Shown one piece after another: positions 12,675-20,608 of a stretch of DNA of 64,000 nucleotides. The stretch lies in the IMG/VR virus record IMGVR_UViG_3300050821_001527, positions 124,001 to 188,000 of that record; one strand, written 5' to 3'. A program made the translations under genes and the position numbers. The stretch's first letter is position 1. Every line of letters begins with the position of its first letter. The notes below the pieces were generated by a model. That model was not told the DNA's origin, did not search any database, and saw only the letters and a list, made by a program, of their open reading frames with translations. The stretch comes from a virus.

Positions 12675-12962
12675 ATGAAACTCACCAAAAAACTCATATC
12701 GCGCTGTGCCCCCATCATCAAATACAACGAAGCGGGGGAACGCCTGCTCGTCGGATACCGCCGCAAGTCCTCGGTGTCCAAAAAGGCCCGCGATACCTAC
12801 ATGCTTTCGATGCCGCAGGTTTTACCGCCAGTCATTGCACCGGACGGAAACCCGCTCTCGAAAATCGTAAGGGATTTGGTCGAGAAGGCCCAATCGGAAA
12901 TTGACAAGGAAAAACTGGAACAAGCCCTAAAGGAAGCCGAAGCCAATGAAAAAGCATCTTAA
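12675..12962 (+). CDS. Hypothetical helical protein (95 aa)
   Basis: Basic N-terminal half, then a strongly charged C-terminal helix of K/E repeats (about residues 62-92), probably coiled coil. Overlaps the next gene by 17 bases. Function unknown. Confidence 0.7.
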   Translation: MKLTKKLISRCAPIIKYNEAGERLLVGYRRKSSVSKKARDTYMLSMPQVLPPVIAPDGNPLSKIVRDLVEKAQSEIDKEKLEQALKEAEANEKAS

Positions 12963-13260
12963 CAAGATTATCGCCCTGTTCGCGGCGGGAGGGCTAGTGA
13001 TAGGTGGCTATCATTTCGGCTCTCAAAGCAAACCTCGCCCGCGCATAATGCTCTATTGGACGAATCCCATGTCGGCCAATACGAATGCGTTCGTCGAGAT
13101 ATGGGCGACCACCAACCTGCATAACTGGAACCTCAAGACTACCATCCCGTCCAGTCAAACCAATATCTACTTCCCGACCACGGAGATTGCGGAATTTTTC
13201 CGACTCAGAAATGCCTTGGTTTCTGGAAGTGTGACGCAGTATTCGGGCTGGAACCAATAA
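12946..13260 (+). CDS. Membrane-anchored or secreted protein (104 aa)
   Basis: Lysine start and a hydrophobic segment at residues 8-23 (IIALFAAGGLVIGGYHFG) suggest an N-terminal anchor or signal. The rest is beta-rich (WTNPMSANTNAFVEIWATTN), resembling small Ig-like or carbohydrate-facing domains. It directly precedes the M23 peptidase (TAATGA overlap), so it may assist lysis. Confidence 0.65.
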   Translation: MKKHLNKIIALFAAGGLVIGGYHFGSQSKPRPRIMLYWTNPMSANTNAFVEIWATTNLHNWNLKTTIPSSQTNIYFPTTEIAEFFRLRNALVSGSVTQYSGWNQ

Positions 13261-13838
13261 TGAAAATCACCCCCAACAGTTTCTTCGACGGGGATTTCTA
13301 TAAGATAAATCTCAACGTTTATCTGTCGAACGGAGGCTTCAAGGATTGCCAGAAGCCCGAAGTCGCGCAAAGGCTGATAAACAAGTTGGGGCGTTTGACG
13401 TGGGGCGGATACGGGGAAAACCGCAAGGATATTTTTCAAAACAGTTATCTGGCCAAGACGGGGAACTTTTATCACTTGGGGGTTGACATTAACGTTCCAA
13501 AGGGAACGCCGGTTAAGGCTCCATTCGATTGCGAAGTCCTGCAAGCGTGGCCCGACCCCGATACCGACATTGGTTGGGGCGGAAGGGTCATCCTCAAGGC
13601 AAGCGATTGGCTACCGTTGCTTGTTCTCGGTCATTTGCACCCAAAGAAACTGCCCTTTTGCCGAGCCTACAAACAGGGAGAAGTTCTTGGGGAAGTCGGG
13701 ACATGGCCGCTCAACGGGAACACGTTTGAACATCTGCATGTCCAATGTATCAAGCATAATAAATTCGATAAATTTGACGGCTACGGAAGTCTTGCCCAGT
13801 TGAGGCACAACCCCGACCCGATGGAAGTAGATTTTTAG
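13260..13838 (+). CDS. M23-family metallopeptidase (endolysin-like)
   Basis: 192 residues. LGVDINVPKGTPV, the VLGHLHP strand and HLHVQC supply the LytM-type zinc ligands (HxxxD-like start, HxH end). M23 enzymes cut glycyl or other peptide cross-links in peptidoglycan. No signal peptide, so release would need a holin or the membrane proteins upstream. Likely a lysis or cell-entry enzyme. Confidence 0.82.
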   Translation: MKITPNSFFDGDFYKINLNVYLSNGGFKDCQKPEVAQRLINKLGRLTWGGYGENRKDIFQNSYLAKTGNFYHLGVDINVPKGTPVKAPFDCEVLQAWPDPDTDIGWGGRVILKASDWLPLLVLGHLHPKKLPFCRAYKQGEVLGEVGTWPLNGNTFEHLHVQCIKHNKFDKFDGYGSLAQLRHNPDPMEVDF

Positions 13839-13840
13839 GC

Positions 13841-13869
13841 TTGACAACAACCGAATGATTTGATAGATT
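13841..13869 (+). promoter_or_regulatory. Promoter of the RNase P-like RNA
   Basis: TTGACA, 17 bases, TAGATT. By the spacing seen elsewhere the start is near 13876, at the first strand of the long terminal helix. Confidence 0.82.
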
Positions 13870-13872
13870 GAG

Positions 13873-14139
13873 GGTTCTGTTTTAAGAGCAAGTCCTACGC
13901 TGTGACGGGTGTAAGCCCCGGCATAGAGGACAAGTTCTCGGCTCTACAGCAGCCGTGGGAGGGAAAACCCGCTATTCACCACATGGTATGAGCAATCCTA
14001 AAGTCCCAAAGGCTAGTGCTGGCCGTAGTAAAGGGAAGGTTGGAGCAGCGACTATTAGCACGTCGCCACCGTAAGGTGAGAAAAATGTAGGACACCCGCA
14101 AGGGAACATAACCGAGGCCATTGCTCTTAAAACAGAATC
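13873..14139 (+). ncRNA. rnpB-like: RNase P RNA-like catalytic RNA
   Basis: A stable about 265-nt RNA. P1: 13873-13891 with 14121-14139 (19 pairs). P2: GTCCTAC 13892-13898 with GTAGGAC 14087-14093. P3 hairpin 13899-13922. Then GAGGACAAGTTCTCGGCTC (13926-13944) aligns with conserved region I of bacterial RNase P (GAGGAAAGTCCGGGCTC). GAGAAAAATG before P2 and ACATAACCGAGGCCA (14106-14120) align with region V. CTCGG (13937) pairs with CCGAG (14112), the P4 helix, with changed but complementary bases. The specificity half is reduced and hard to align. Known role: removes tRNA 5' leaders. Assignment by eye. Confidence 0.7.
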
Positions 14140-14162
14140 TTTGGTAGCGAGTTGGTTTTTGG

Positions 14163-14178
14163 TGTAATATCAGGTATG
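14163..14178 (+). promoter_or_regulatory. GTGTAATAT start-adjacent promoter
   Basis: GGTGTAATATCAGGTATG: TAATAT ends six bases before the ATG at 14176; same box as the other homing endonucleases. Confidence 0.6.
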
Positions 14179-14787
14179 AACAGTGGTATCTACTTGATAA
14201 CCAACATAATCAACGGCAAGAAATACATCGGGTCTTCGTCAAGATTGCATAGGCGTTGGCGCGAACACGTTAGAGATTTGGAGAGGGGAGTTCATCAAAA
14301 CCCCTATTTTCAAAAGGCATGGGACAAACATGGCCTTGCGAGCTTCCAATATTCCGTGCTTGAGGAATGTGATAGGACTCAACTCCTTGCGAGAGAGTCA
14401 TTTTGGATAGAAGCCCACCAGAGCTTTCAGAGGGAATTGGGATATAACCTATGCCGATTCCCTCAACATTATGCCCTTGGCCTCAAACGCCGTCCTGAAA
14501 CGATTGCCCGTATGAGCAAAGCTCTTAGCGGCCAAAACCATCCCGGTTGGGGCAAGAAGCTCCCCAAGTCTCAAGTTAAAAAAATGGCAGATGCTCAACG
14601 AGGGGTTTCTAAACCTACTTCCGGCAGCGAAAGGAAGATATTTGAATTGCTGTCGCCCGAAGGCAAACTCTTGAGAATAAAGGGATTAAGAGTATTTTGT
14701 CGTGAGCAAGACCTTAGCCCTTCCATGATTTGTCGGGTTCTCAGTGGGAAACAGGCCGTTCATAAAGGGTGGTCACTATCTTCTTAA
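14176..14787 (+). CDS. GIY-YIG homing endonuclease
   Basis: 203 residues. GIYLITNIINGKKYIGSS is the GIY-YIG motif, followed by RRWREHVRDL, the catalytic Glu in ARESFWIEAHQS and YNLCR. From residue 115, NUMOD-type DNA-binding repeats (RPETIARMSKALSGQNHPGWGK) and a C-terminal helix-turn-helix-like LRVFCREQDLSPSMICRVLSGK. It recognises and cuts a long target site and spreads itself. It sits next to the RNase P-like RNA, so that RNA may be its insertion landmark. Confidence 0.92.
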   Translation: MNSGIYLITNIINGKKYIGSSSRLHRRWREHVRDLERGVHQNPYFQKAWDKHGLASFQYSVLEECDRTQLLARESFWIEAHQSFQRELGYNLCRFPQHYALGLKRRPETIARMSKALSGQNHPGWGKKLPKSQVKKMADAQRGVSKPTSGSERKIFELLSPEGKLLRIKGLRVFCREQDLSPSMICRVLSGKQAVHKGWSLSS

Positions 14788-14811
14788 AACAGTGTAATAA
14801 AAGGTAATAAT

Positions 14812-15477
14812 ATGAAATATTTTACCTTATTGGTGTTGGCCCTTTGTTTGGGATTCGGGTTTCAATCCTATGCGGGTTTTTCGTTTTCGGTCAAGCCACG
14901 TCATTCCATTTTCGCGCCTGCCGCAGCCCCAACGACTGCTTTGCAGCTTCAATTACTGGCTTTACAGCAACAGTTTAACACCCAAAGCCGCAAACTGGAT
15001 TTGGTCAATCAGGCTAAAAACCTCGTAAATGGCAACGCTTTAGACAAGGTTGACCTCATGTGCCTCGAATTGGAAGCCGTGAGCCGTATTGAGAAACTTC
15101 CTTATATCAAGGACGGGCCGAGTGATACTTTGGCTGATTTGCCGAACTGGACTGTCCATGTCATGTCTTTTCTCCCGCCGCCCATTTCCTCGACCAACCC
15201 GCCAGTCGGAACCGCTGCCCAATTACAGGCTCAAATCAGCAGCCTCGAAATCCAAGTAACCATTCAGGAACAACAACTTCTGGAGATTCAGGCGTCGGCC
15301 AACAACCCGTCTCAAATCGTCAATGACGCTTGGTGGCAGAGCCAAGTGGACTGGGCAGCTTGGACGATGGCGTCTGTGGCTCAAACCCTTGCATTGCCGG
15401 TCAGCACCCCCATTTCTAACCTTCCTGCTTGGGCAGCTTCCGTCATGCTTCGTTTGCCACCCAATACCAAACTCTAA
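14812..15477 (+). CDS. Secreted protein with tandem repeats (221 aa)
   Basis: Signal peptide at residues 1-21 (LLVLALCLGFGFQSYAG). The mature part holds two related segments: LALQQQFNTQ...LPNWTVHVMSFLPPP and LEIQVTIQEQQ...LPAWAASVMLRLPPN, with Gln-rich coiled-coil stretches. Probably periplasmic or a fibre-like surface protein. Function unknown. Confidence 0.7.
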   Translation: MKYFTLLVLALCLGFGFQSYAGFSFSVKPRHSIFAPAAAPTTALQLQLLALQQQFNTQSRKLDLVNQAKNLVNGNALDKVDLMCLELEAVSRIEKLPYIKDGPSDTLADLPNWTVHVMSFLPPPISSTNPPVGTAAQLQAQISSLEIQVTIQEQQLLEIQASANNPSQIVNDAWWQSQVDWAAWTMASVAQTLALPVSTPISNLPAWAASVMLRLPPNTKL

Positions 15478-15482
15478 AACGT

Positions 15483-15653
15483 ATGAGGGTTATCCTTCTC
15501 TTGATAGCCTTGCTAACGTGTTCTGGTTGCGAGAGTTACTCTCATACCGGAAAGTGGGCACCTGACGGCTTTAATTTCACCGAATATCACGCCCTTGGCA
15601 CACCATTTAGGGGAGACACCCTTGCTGCCGGTTTTAGTTGGAGCCTCAAGTAA
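15483..15653 (+). CDS. Small lipoprotein (56 aa)
   Basis: Signal peptide MRVILLLIALLTCSGC with lipobox TCSGC; short mature part with Tyr and Phe residues. Follows the secreted protein by five bases, so both may act at the envelope. Confidence 0.75.
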   Translation: MRVILLLIALLTCSGCESYSHTGKWAPDGFNFTEYHALGTPFRGDTLAAGFSWSLK

Positions 15654-15660
15654 CTTCTCC

Positions 15661-15689
15661 TTGACAATCCCTGAAAATCTCCCTAGTAT
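15661..15689 (+). promoter_or_regulatory. Sigma70-like promoter, leaderless
   Basis: TTGACA, 17 bases, TAGTAT, 6 bases to the ATG at 15696. Its spacer is nearly identical to the promoter at 7609. Confidence 0.85.
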
Positions 15690-15695
15690 TTAGGG

Positions 15696-16331
15696 ATGAC
15701 TGATTTCTTAGACAGAAGCACCGTTTTGGTTCTGAACTCGCTCTATCAACCGATAGGGACGATTTCTCCCAAGAAGGCGCTGGTTGCCCTTAATTCGGCC
15801 TCAGACCAATGTGATATAGCCGCCAAAGCTATTGACATTCAGTATGCTGTAGGCGAAGACGGCAAGTATGACCTCGAAACCGTGGAGACGTTTACTCCAT
15901 GTTCTTTTGAGGAATGGCTGAACGTTACTGTTCGTCCGGGGCTTGACCAGATTATTCACACGTCGAAGATGCAGATTCGCTGCCCGACTGTGGTAATCAC
16001 GAACTACAGCAAGATTCCCATGCGTCGTTTCAGGGCCACGAAGTCCGTCCTTTACGAAATGCAGAAGGGCATCTGCGGTTATTCGGGCGTCAAGTGCAAC
16101 CCGAAGCAACTCAACATCGAACACAAGCTTCCGCGCAGCAAGGGCGGGAAGGACACGTTCGAGAACCTGATGCTCGTCAAGAAGGAAATCAACTTCGCTC
16201 GCGGCAACAAGCCGATGAAGGAACTTGGCCTCAAGCCGCTGTTCCGCCACCAAGAGCCGAAGCCGATTCCGGCGAGCTTCACAATCAAGACGGCTGTGCA
16301 TCCTGATTGGGGTTATTTTATTCAAAAATAA
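15696..16331 (+). CDS. HNH endonuclease family protein
   Basis: 211 residues. N-terminal VLVLNSLYQPIGTISPKKALVAL and MRRFRATK followed by CGYSGVKCNPKQLNIEHKLPRSKGGKDTFENLMLVKKEIN is the HNH family known from many bacteria and phages. IEHKLPRS carries the catalytic His and ENLMLV the second motif; one of the usual CxxC pairs is incomplete. It has the regular TTGACA promoter, not the GTGTAAT box of the homing enzymes, so it may serve the phage rather than be a mobile element. Confidence 0.8.
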   Translation: MTDFLDRSTVLVLNSLYQPIGTISPKKALVALNSASDQCDIAAKAIDIQYAVGEDGKYDLETVETFTPCSFEEWLNVTVRPGLDQIIHTSKMQIRCPTVVITNYSKIPMRRFRATKSVLYEMQKGICGYSGVKCNPKQLNIEHKLPRSKGGKDTFENLMLVKKEINFARGNKPMKELGLKPLFRHQEPKPIPASFTIKTAVHPDWGYFIQK

Positions 16332-16345
16332 CCAATAAAATTCAG

Positions 16346-16379
16346 AGCGGGGTCATCGAAAGGTGGCCCCGCTTTTTTG
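16346..16379 (+). terminator. Rho-independent terminator
   Basis: AGCGGGG pairs with CCCCGCT, loop ATCGAAAGGT, followed by TTTTTT. Confidence 0.9.
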
Positions 16380-16410
16380 TTAGTATGGGCGGGGACGAGA
16401 TAGAATAGGT

Positions 16411-16725
16411 ATGGAAATTAAGCATACGGACGGCAAAGTCACGGATACCAGTGACATGGATGACATTACGGCGATGATTTTGGAGAAGGCCGAGGAATTT
16501 CGCATTATGTGCAATGAAAACGGGCGTCCTTTCGTGCTTATCGTCGAAGCCAACCCCAAGAAAGTCCACCACAATATGTTTTGGGGCTTGAACCGCGCCG
16601 GTCTGCATCCCGGCAAGAACGAGAAAGACAGCCAAACCTGTTTTAACAACATGATGGAAATGGTCAATGGCTTCGTCAGGCACATTTCCAACGGGGTATT
16701 CACAATCGGCAGACCGCAGCAATAA
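16411..16725 (+). CDS. Hypothetical protein (104 aa)
   Basis: Soluble alpha/beta protein (ILEKAEEFRIMCNENGRPFVLIVEA, then HHNMFWGL...). Preceded by TAGAAT four bases before ATG, consistent with a short leader. No family recognised. Confidence 0.75.
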   Translation: MEIKHTDGKVTDTSDMDDITAMILEKAEEFRIMCNENGRPFVLIVEANPKKVHHNMFWGLNRAGLHPGKNEKDSQTCFNNMMEMVNGFVRHISNGVFTIGRPQQ

Positions 16726-16730
16726 TTTAC

Positions 16731-16759
16731 TTGACTTTGCCCGAACAAGGGTATATCAT
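16731..16759 (+). promoter_or_regulatory. Sigma70-like promoter, leaderless
   Basis: TTGACT, 17 bases, TATCAT, 6 bases to the ATG at 16766. Confidence 0.82.
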
Positions 16760-16765
16760 CAGGTA

Positions 16766-17011
16766 ATGAAACTTAAATTTATCCTATCCTTGGTCGTCCT
16801 TGCCTTTTACGCCCTCGGACTCAAATTGGTGGACTTCTTCTACTCCCCGATTACCGGCACACTTTCCGCACAGCAAGTGAATGACTCCACCACCGATTAC
16901 GCATTAGCCAAGTTTGTCCGTGACGGGCATCTTCAAGGCTCCATGCTCATTCTCACGGTGCTGGCCATCGTCCTGATTTGGCTTATCGTCCCCAACCGCA
17001 AAACCGTTTAA
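16766..17011 (+). CDS. Two-span membrane protein (81 aa)
   Basis: Hydrophobic segments at residues 4-23 and 57-76 with a polar central part. Could be holin-like by size, but nothing proves it. Followed by an SPFH lipoprotein after a short A-rich gap. Confidence 0.7.
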   Translation: MKLKFILSLVVLAFYALGLKLVDFFYSPITGTLSAQQVNDSTTDYALAKFVRDGHLQGSMLILTVLAIVLIWLIVPNRKTV

Positions 17012-17039
17012 CTGTCCCTAATCAAAAAAAACAAAAACA

Positions 17040-18059
17040 ATGAAAACACTAAAGTCCCTGCTCATGCTCGCAATGCTCGGCGGTCTGTTGACCGTCACGG
17101 GCTGTATCAAACCCCCGAAGGTGCCAACCTGCGTCGAAATCAAGCCGAATGCTACGGCATGGGTTATCCCGCTGGACGGGAACTCCCAATCAGGACAGGC
17201 TCAGTTCAACTCCGTTGCCTTCTTGGAGGCCAAGAAAGTCGCCACCAAGCGCATCTGGATTGACAAGGTGGAACAGCCCATTGGCCGTTTCAGTTGGGAA
17301 ATTCAATGGATTGATGCCGTCAGGGTTATCGCTGTTGACCGCTCCCTCGTTACCCGCGAATGGACTGCCGATGCCGAAACCGGGACTGCTCAAGCCGACC
17401 AGAGCATCCACGTTAATACCAAGGACAACATCGGTTTGAAAATCGGCATTAACATCACTGTCAGCATTGACGAAAGTGACGCCTCGACGTATCTGTATTA
17501 CCACGGCGAACGCCCTTTGGCTGACGTGACCGACCAGAACCTACGTGGTTTCGTCCTGACAACCTTGAGTGGCGAAGTGGCATCCATGAATCTTGTGGAC
17601 TTCCAAGAAAATCAGGCGGTTATCTACAAAAAATTGTCTGACGTTGTGACCGCCGAATGCAAGAGCAAGGGTATCACCGTGCAGAGTATCGGCAACGCGA
17701 AGGGCTGGCAGTTCATTGACCCGAAGATTCAGGAGTCAATCAACAAGAGTTACATCGCTCAACAGGACAACAAGACGGCGGAAATGGAACAGAACGCCAC
17801 CAAGACGCGCAACGCCACCGCCGTCCTCGTCAATGCGAACGAGAACTCCATCAAGGTCGCTACCGCGCAGGCCCAAGCTGACGCAGCTATCAAGCTCGCG
17901 TCTGCCAAGGAAGCCGCCTCGTTCCAGAACGAGTTGCAAATCAACCTGCTGCTCGCGCAAGCGAAAATGGCGATGGCTACCAAGTGGAACGGCTCGATGC
18001 CCGCGAGCATCCTACCAAGCACGTCACCGCTGCTGTTGAACCTTGGCGACGGCAAGTAA
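17040..18059 (+). CDS. SPFH/Band 7 domain lipoprotein
   Basis: 339 residues. Signal peptide with lipobox TVTGC (Cys22). Residues about 60-230 are an SPFH (stomatin/prohibitin) domain, with VNTKDNIGLKIGINITVSID and a late KGITVQSIGNAKGWQFIDPKIQESINKSYIAQQDN. Residues 235-315 form a long Ala/Lys/Glu helix, the usual SPFH coiled coil. SPFH proteins build membrane rings; in E. coli HflKC controls FtsH. A lipid-anchored phage version might shield or re-target a membrane protease. Role is inference. Confidence 0.78.
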   Translation: MKTLKSLLMLAMLGGLLTVTGCIKPPKVPTCVEIKPNATAWVIPLDGNSQSGQAQFNSVAFLEAKKVATKRIWIDKVEQPIGRFSWEIQWIDAVRVIAVDRSLVTREWTADAETGTAQADQSIHVNTKDNIGLKIGINITVSIDESDASTYLYYHGERPLADVTDQNLRGFVLTTLSGEVASMNLVDFQENQAVIYKKLSDVVTAECKSKGITVQSIGNAKGWQFIDPKIQESINKSYIAQQDNKTAEMEQNATKTRNATAVLVNANENSIKVATAQAQADAAIKLASAKEAASFQNELQINLLLAQAKMAMATKWNGSMPASILPSTSPLLLNLGDGK

Positions 18060-18122
18060 AGTTTATCAGCCAATACCCGAGACGCCCGCCAGCGAAAGTT
18101 GGTGGGCGTTTCCTATTTTTAC

Positions 18123-18151
18123 TTGACATTTATTGCCATTTATCGTATTAT
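18123..18151 (+). promoter_or_regulatory. Sigma70-like promoter, leaderless
   Basis: TTGACA, 17 bases, TATTAT, 7 bases to the ATG at 18159. Confidence 0.82.
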
Positions 18152-18158
18152 TTTGAAT

Positions 18159-18647
18159 ATGGAAACCAACGAACGAATCTCTACGCCCAAACTCGAATCC
18201 CTTATGGAATATCTGGAATACCAGTATCCGGCCACCAAGGGGGATATTAAATTGAAACACTTGTGCGCGGAAATTTCGTGCCTCGCCGGGGAGCGCGACA
18301 CCTACAAGGAAGTTTACGAAAGCGCGGTGAAGGACTTGAGCGACCTGCGAGTATTTTTGAGTGGGGGAACGCCGGAAACTTATTCCCTGCACATCAAAAT
18401 CTTGGCAGACACGCTGCTCAAACAGGCAAGAGATTTATTATTCACCAAAAGGCTTATCGCCACCCAAGCCCTTTGGAATTGGCAGACGGGCGACCTTGTG
18501 CATGTGGTCAGTTCCAATAGGACGTATGTGCAAGCCTGCGTTGACCGCTATAACGACAATTTGGGGGCGAGCAATCGCCTCCGCGCCACGGTTGTCCCCG
18601 CCAACGACGCTGCAAGGGTCATTTGGATGCTTGAAAATGAGTCTTGA
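18159..18647 (+). CDS. Hypothetical protein (162 aa)
   Basis: Helical N-terminal half with ERDTYKEVYESAVKDLSDLRV; Trp-rich middle. No recognised domain. Overlaps the next gene by 11 bases. Confidence 0.75.
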   Translation: METNERISTPKLESLMEYLEYQYPATKGDIKLKHLCAEISCLAGERDTYKEVYESAVKDLSDLRVFLSGGTPETYSLHIKILADTLLKQARDLLFTKRLIATQALWNWQTGDLVHVVSSNRTYVQACVDRYNDNLGASNRLRATVVPANDAARVIWMLENES

Positions 18648-18912
18648 GGAACTAATTTGGAGAAAATACCACGAATACTTCCATGAGCTTGGGGTCGCTC
18701 CAAAGACCCTTTCCCTTAGCTATCAAACGTATTACAGGGAATTCCATCAGACTCTCGCCCTACATGACTGGATTGGGCTTGGGTGTCATAGAGGACAGGA
18801 ATTTAGAGGCATGAAAATCAAATGGGTGCAGAAAAAGGGCCATATTCAATGCCTTCCGCGCCCGAAAAAGTATTTGACTTATGCAGAAACGTCAGCTAGT
18901 ATGAATGTATGA
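18637..18912 (+). CDS. Hypothetical protein (91 aa)
   Basis: Basic, aromatic protein (YHEYFHELGVAP, TYYREFHQTL). Not recognised. The promoter of the next gene lies within its end. Confidence 0.7.
   Translation: MSLEELIWRKYHEYFHELGVAPKTLSLSYQTYYREFHQTLALHDWIGLGCHRGQEFRGMKIKWVQKKGHIQCLPRPKKYLTYAETSASMNV
18874..18902 (+). promoter_or_regulatory. Sigma70-like promoter, leaderless
   Basis: TTGACT, 17 bases, TAGTAT, 6 bases to the ATG at 18909. Confidence 0.8.
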
Positions 18913-19151
18913 CTAGATACTCTGGAAAAGCTTGGGCCGAAATCCTCAAGGTCGAGATTCTCGAACCGACGGGATGGGATAACGCCACGCACTATGAAAA
19001 CGGCTTGATTGGCAAGCTGGAATTCTGCAATCGCGCTTCCAACAGCAAGCTCAAGACCCAAACCGCCTCGACCCGCCGCGAAGCTTCTGAGAAGCTCCAA
19101 CAGCACTTCAAGAATAATGAGTTGCTGAGAAAATCCGCCGAATCGAAATGA
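18909..19151 (+). CDS. Hypothetical protein (80 aa)
   Basis: Charged, helical C-terminal half (TRREASEKLQQHFKNNELLRK). Head of a chain of overlapping genes up to 20549. No family recognised. Confidence 0.72.
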   Translation: MTRYSGKAWAEILKVEILEPTGWDNATHYENGLIGKLEFCNRASNSKLKTQTASTRREASEKLQQHFKNNELLRKSAESK

Positions 19152-19498
19152 TTAGGCTGGCAATCATAGGCGGGAGGGATTTTGAGGACTGGGACTCTGC
19201 CAAGCTGTTTTTTGACCGTTGGTTTTTCGGTCGAAAGCTGGAATGTATCGTCTCTGGCGGGGCCGTGGGTGCTGACGCCATTGGTGCGCGACTGGCGAAG
19301 TTATATGATATTCCGCTAGTCGAATACCTTCCCGATTGGGCGACCTACGGTAAACGTGCTGGCTTCATGCGTAACGAGACAATCATCAGAGATTGCACCC
19401 ACGTCCTCGCCTTTTGGGACGGCGTGAGCAAGGGCACGAAGAACAGCCTCGGATGGGCGAAACTTCTCAAGAAGCCTACATTTATTTCATTTTATTGA
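19148..19498 (+). CDS. SLOG/DUF2493 (YspA-like) nucleotide-binding protein
   Basis: 116 residues. IRLAIIGGRDFEDW opens the Rossmann-like fold, CIVSGGAVGADAIGARLA is the SLOG ligand loop, followed by YLPDWATYGKRAGFMRNETIIRD and a CTHVLAFWDGVSKGTKNSLGWA strand. SLOG proteins bind nucleotides or ADP-ribose derivatives; role in phages unknown. Confidence 0.85.
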   Translation: MIRLAIIGGRDFEDWDSAKLFFDRWFFGRKLECIVSGGAVGADAIGARLAKLYDIPLVEYLPDWATYGKRAGFMRNETIIRDCTHVLAFWDGVSKGTKNSLGWAKLLKKPTFISFY

Positions 19499-19503
19499 AT
19501 TTT

Positions 19504-19734
19504 ATGTTTAAACAAGCATACTACTTTTTCGACAGGGAAGTCTTTAGCAAGCTCCCGTATGGCACCACGACCAAGACAAGCAAGCTCTTTGAAAGGGCGG
19601 AAATGGTCATTGGGGAGGACGGGAAGATTCTCAAGGGTGGGGTTGGCCTTATCGGTTGGCTGGCTCCCGAAGCCCTTGGGATATTGAGGAAAAGCTATCG
19701 CGGGCAAATCGTGTTGACGGCGGCACCTTTATGA
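19504..19734 (+). CDS. Hypothetical protein (76 aa)
   Basis: Preceded by TTGAATTTTATG, a variant of the A/T start element. Soluble; residues 32-60 contain the Gly-rich KILKGGVGLIGWLAPEALG. Unknown. Confidence 0.7.
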   Translation: MFKQAYYFFDREVFSKLPYGTTTKTSKLFERAEMVIGEDGKILKGGVGLIGWLAPEALGILRKSYRGQIVLTAAPL

Positions 19735-19919
19735 AAAAATTTAAAGGTGTGCCGGTCAAAGTTCTTCGCCCTCTGGTTGTAAAACAGCCTTACGTCGCCG
19801 GTAAGCCCCAACAAGGGACTCCCATCGTGGACAAGGAAGGCACTTGGGTTCAAGTCGAAATACTCCGTGGTGTTGATAAAGGAAATCGCAGGCCGCTAAC
19901 TTTGGAACAACTAACATGA
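19731..19919 (+). CDS. Small basic protein (62 aa)
   Basis: ATGA overlap with the gene before. Beta-rich KOW/SH3-like pattern (VKVLRPLVV, GTWVQVEILRGVDKG), possibly an RNA- or DNA-binding barrel. Low certainty. Confidence 0.65.
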   Translation: MKKFKGVPVKVLRPLVVKQPYVAGKPQQGTPIVDKEGTWVQVEILRGVDKGNRRPLTLEQLT

Positions 19920-20131
19920 AACAATCACCCTTTCAAAAATGGTATGTAAAAAACATCAAGGGCACCAGTATGGATTTGGGCGTGGGTGACGGAGCAACCC
20001 GAGGATGGAACGGGGCCATTCTGAAAATCCTTCGTCGCATCCAATACCGAAATCGTATTTTCGAGGGAAACTGGCAGCACGAAGATATTGACACCCTAAT
20101 ATCCGAATTGAAAGAAATGCTTGAAGAATGA
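19916..20131 (+). CDS. Hypothetical protein (71 aa)
   Basis: Basic centre (ILKILRRIQYRNR) and acidic C-terminal helix. Overlaps both neighbours by 4 bases. Unknown. Confidence 0.7.
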   Translation: MKQSPFQKWYVKNIKGTSMDLGVGDGATRGWNGAILKILRRIQYRNRIFEGNWQHEDIDTLISELKEMLEE

Positions 20132-20343
20132 GTAAAACCTACGCCATTTCCGAGGAACACTACGAGGCAATCAAGAAATTTGCCCGTAATTTCGCCTACC
20201 ATGACAGGGATTGCGGAATGCACCCGAGTAACATGATGTCCCTAGAGGACTATTGCACTTGCGGATATTCCGACTGGATTGCCTATTTGAAGAAAAAGGA
20301 AGCCACCTTAAAGGAAATTGACCCTTCCAAAATTCTCGCATGA
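20128..20343 (+). CDS. Small Cys/His protein (71 aa)
   Basis: HDRDCGMHP and CTCGYSDW may bind zinc. Unknown function; translationally coupled. Confidence 0.7.
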   Translation: MSKTYAISEEHYEAIKKFARNFAYHDRDCGMHPSNMMSLEDYCTCGYSDWIAYLKKKEATLKEIDPSKILA

Positions 20344-20549
20344 TACCCGACCATCTACAAGCCCTTCTGGACAAGCTCTCATTAGATAAACTTGATTACA
20401 GGGAGGAGGGTAACTTTTATCACCACCTTGCGGAAGTGACCGGCGCGGCTGATGCCGAGTGTCTGGACAAGTGCGTGGAAAGAATTTTGGGAGCCTCCCA
20501 CGCCGACTTTAGAAAGGCGTTCGACCTGACTATCGGTAAAACTCCTTGA
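20340..20549 (+). CDS. Small acidic protein (69 aa)
   Basis: Helical, acidic, two Cys (ECLDKC). Last gene of the overlapping chain; the next promoter begins at its stop. Confidence 0.7.
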   Translation: MIPDHLQALLDKLSLDKLDYREEGNFYHHLAEVTGAADAECLDKCVERILGASHADFRKAFDLTIGKTP

Positions 20550-20574
20550 CTTATACCGCATTTTCCTCTATCAT
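20546..20574 (+). promoter_or_regulatory. Sigma70-like promoter with a purine-rich leader
   Basis: TTGACT, 17 bases, TATCAT. Unlike most here it leaves a leader of about 28 bases, made of A/G runs ending AGAGGAAAAAG before the ATG at 20609, one of the few Shine-Dalgarno-like sites seen. Confidence 0.8.
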
Positions 20575-20608
20575 AAAAGAAAAAGAAAAAGAATAAAAGA
20601 GGAAAAAG

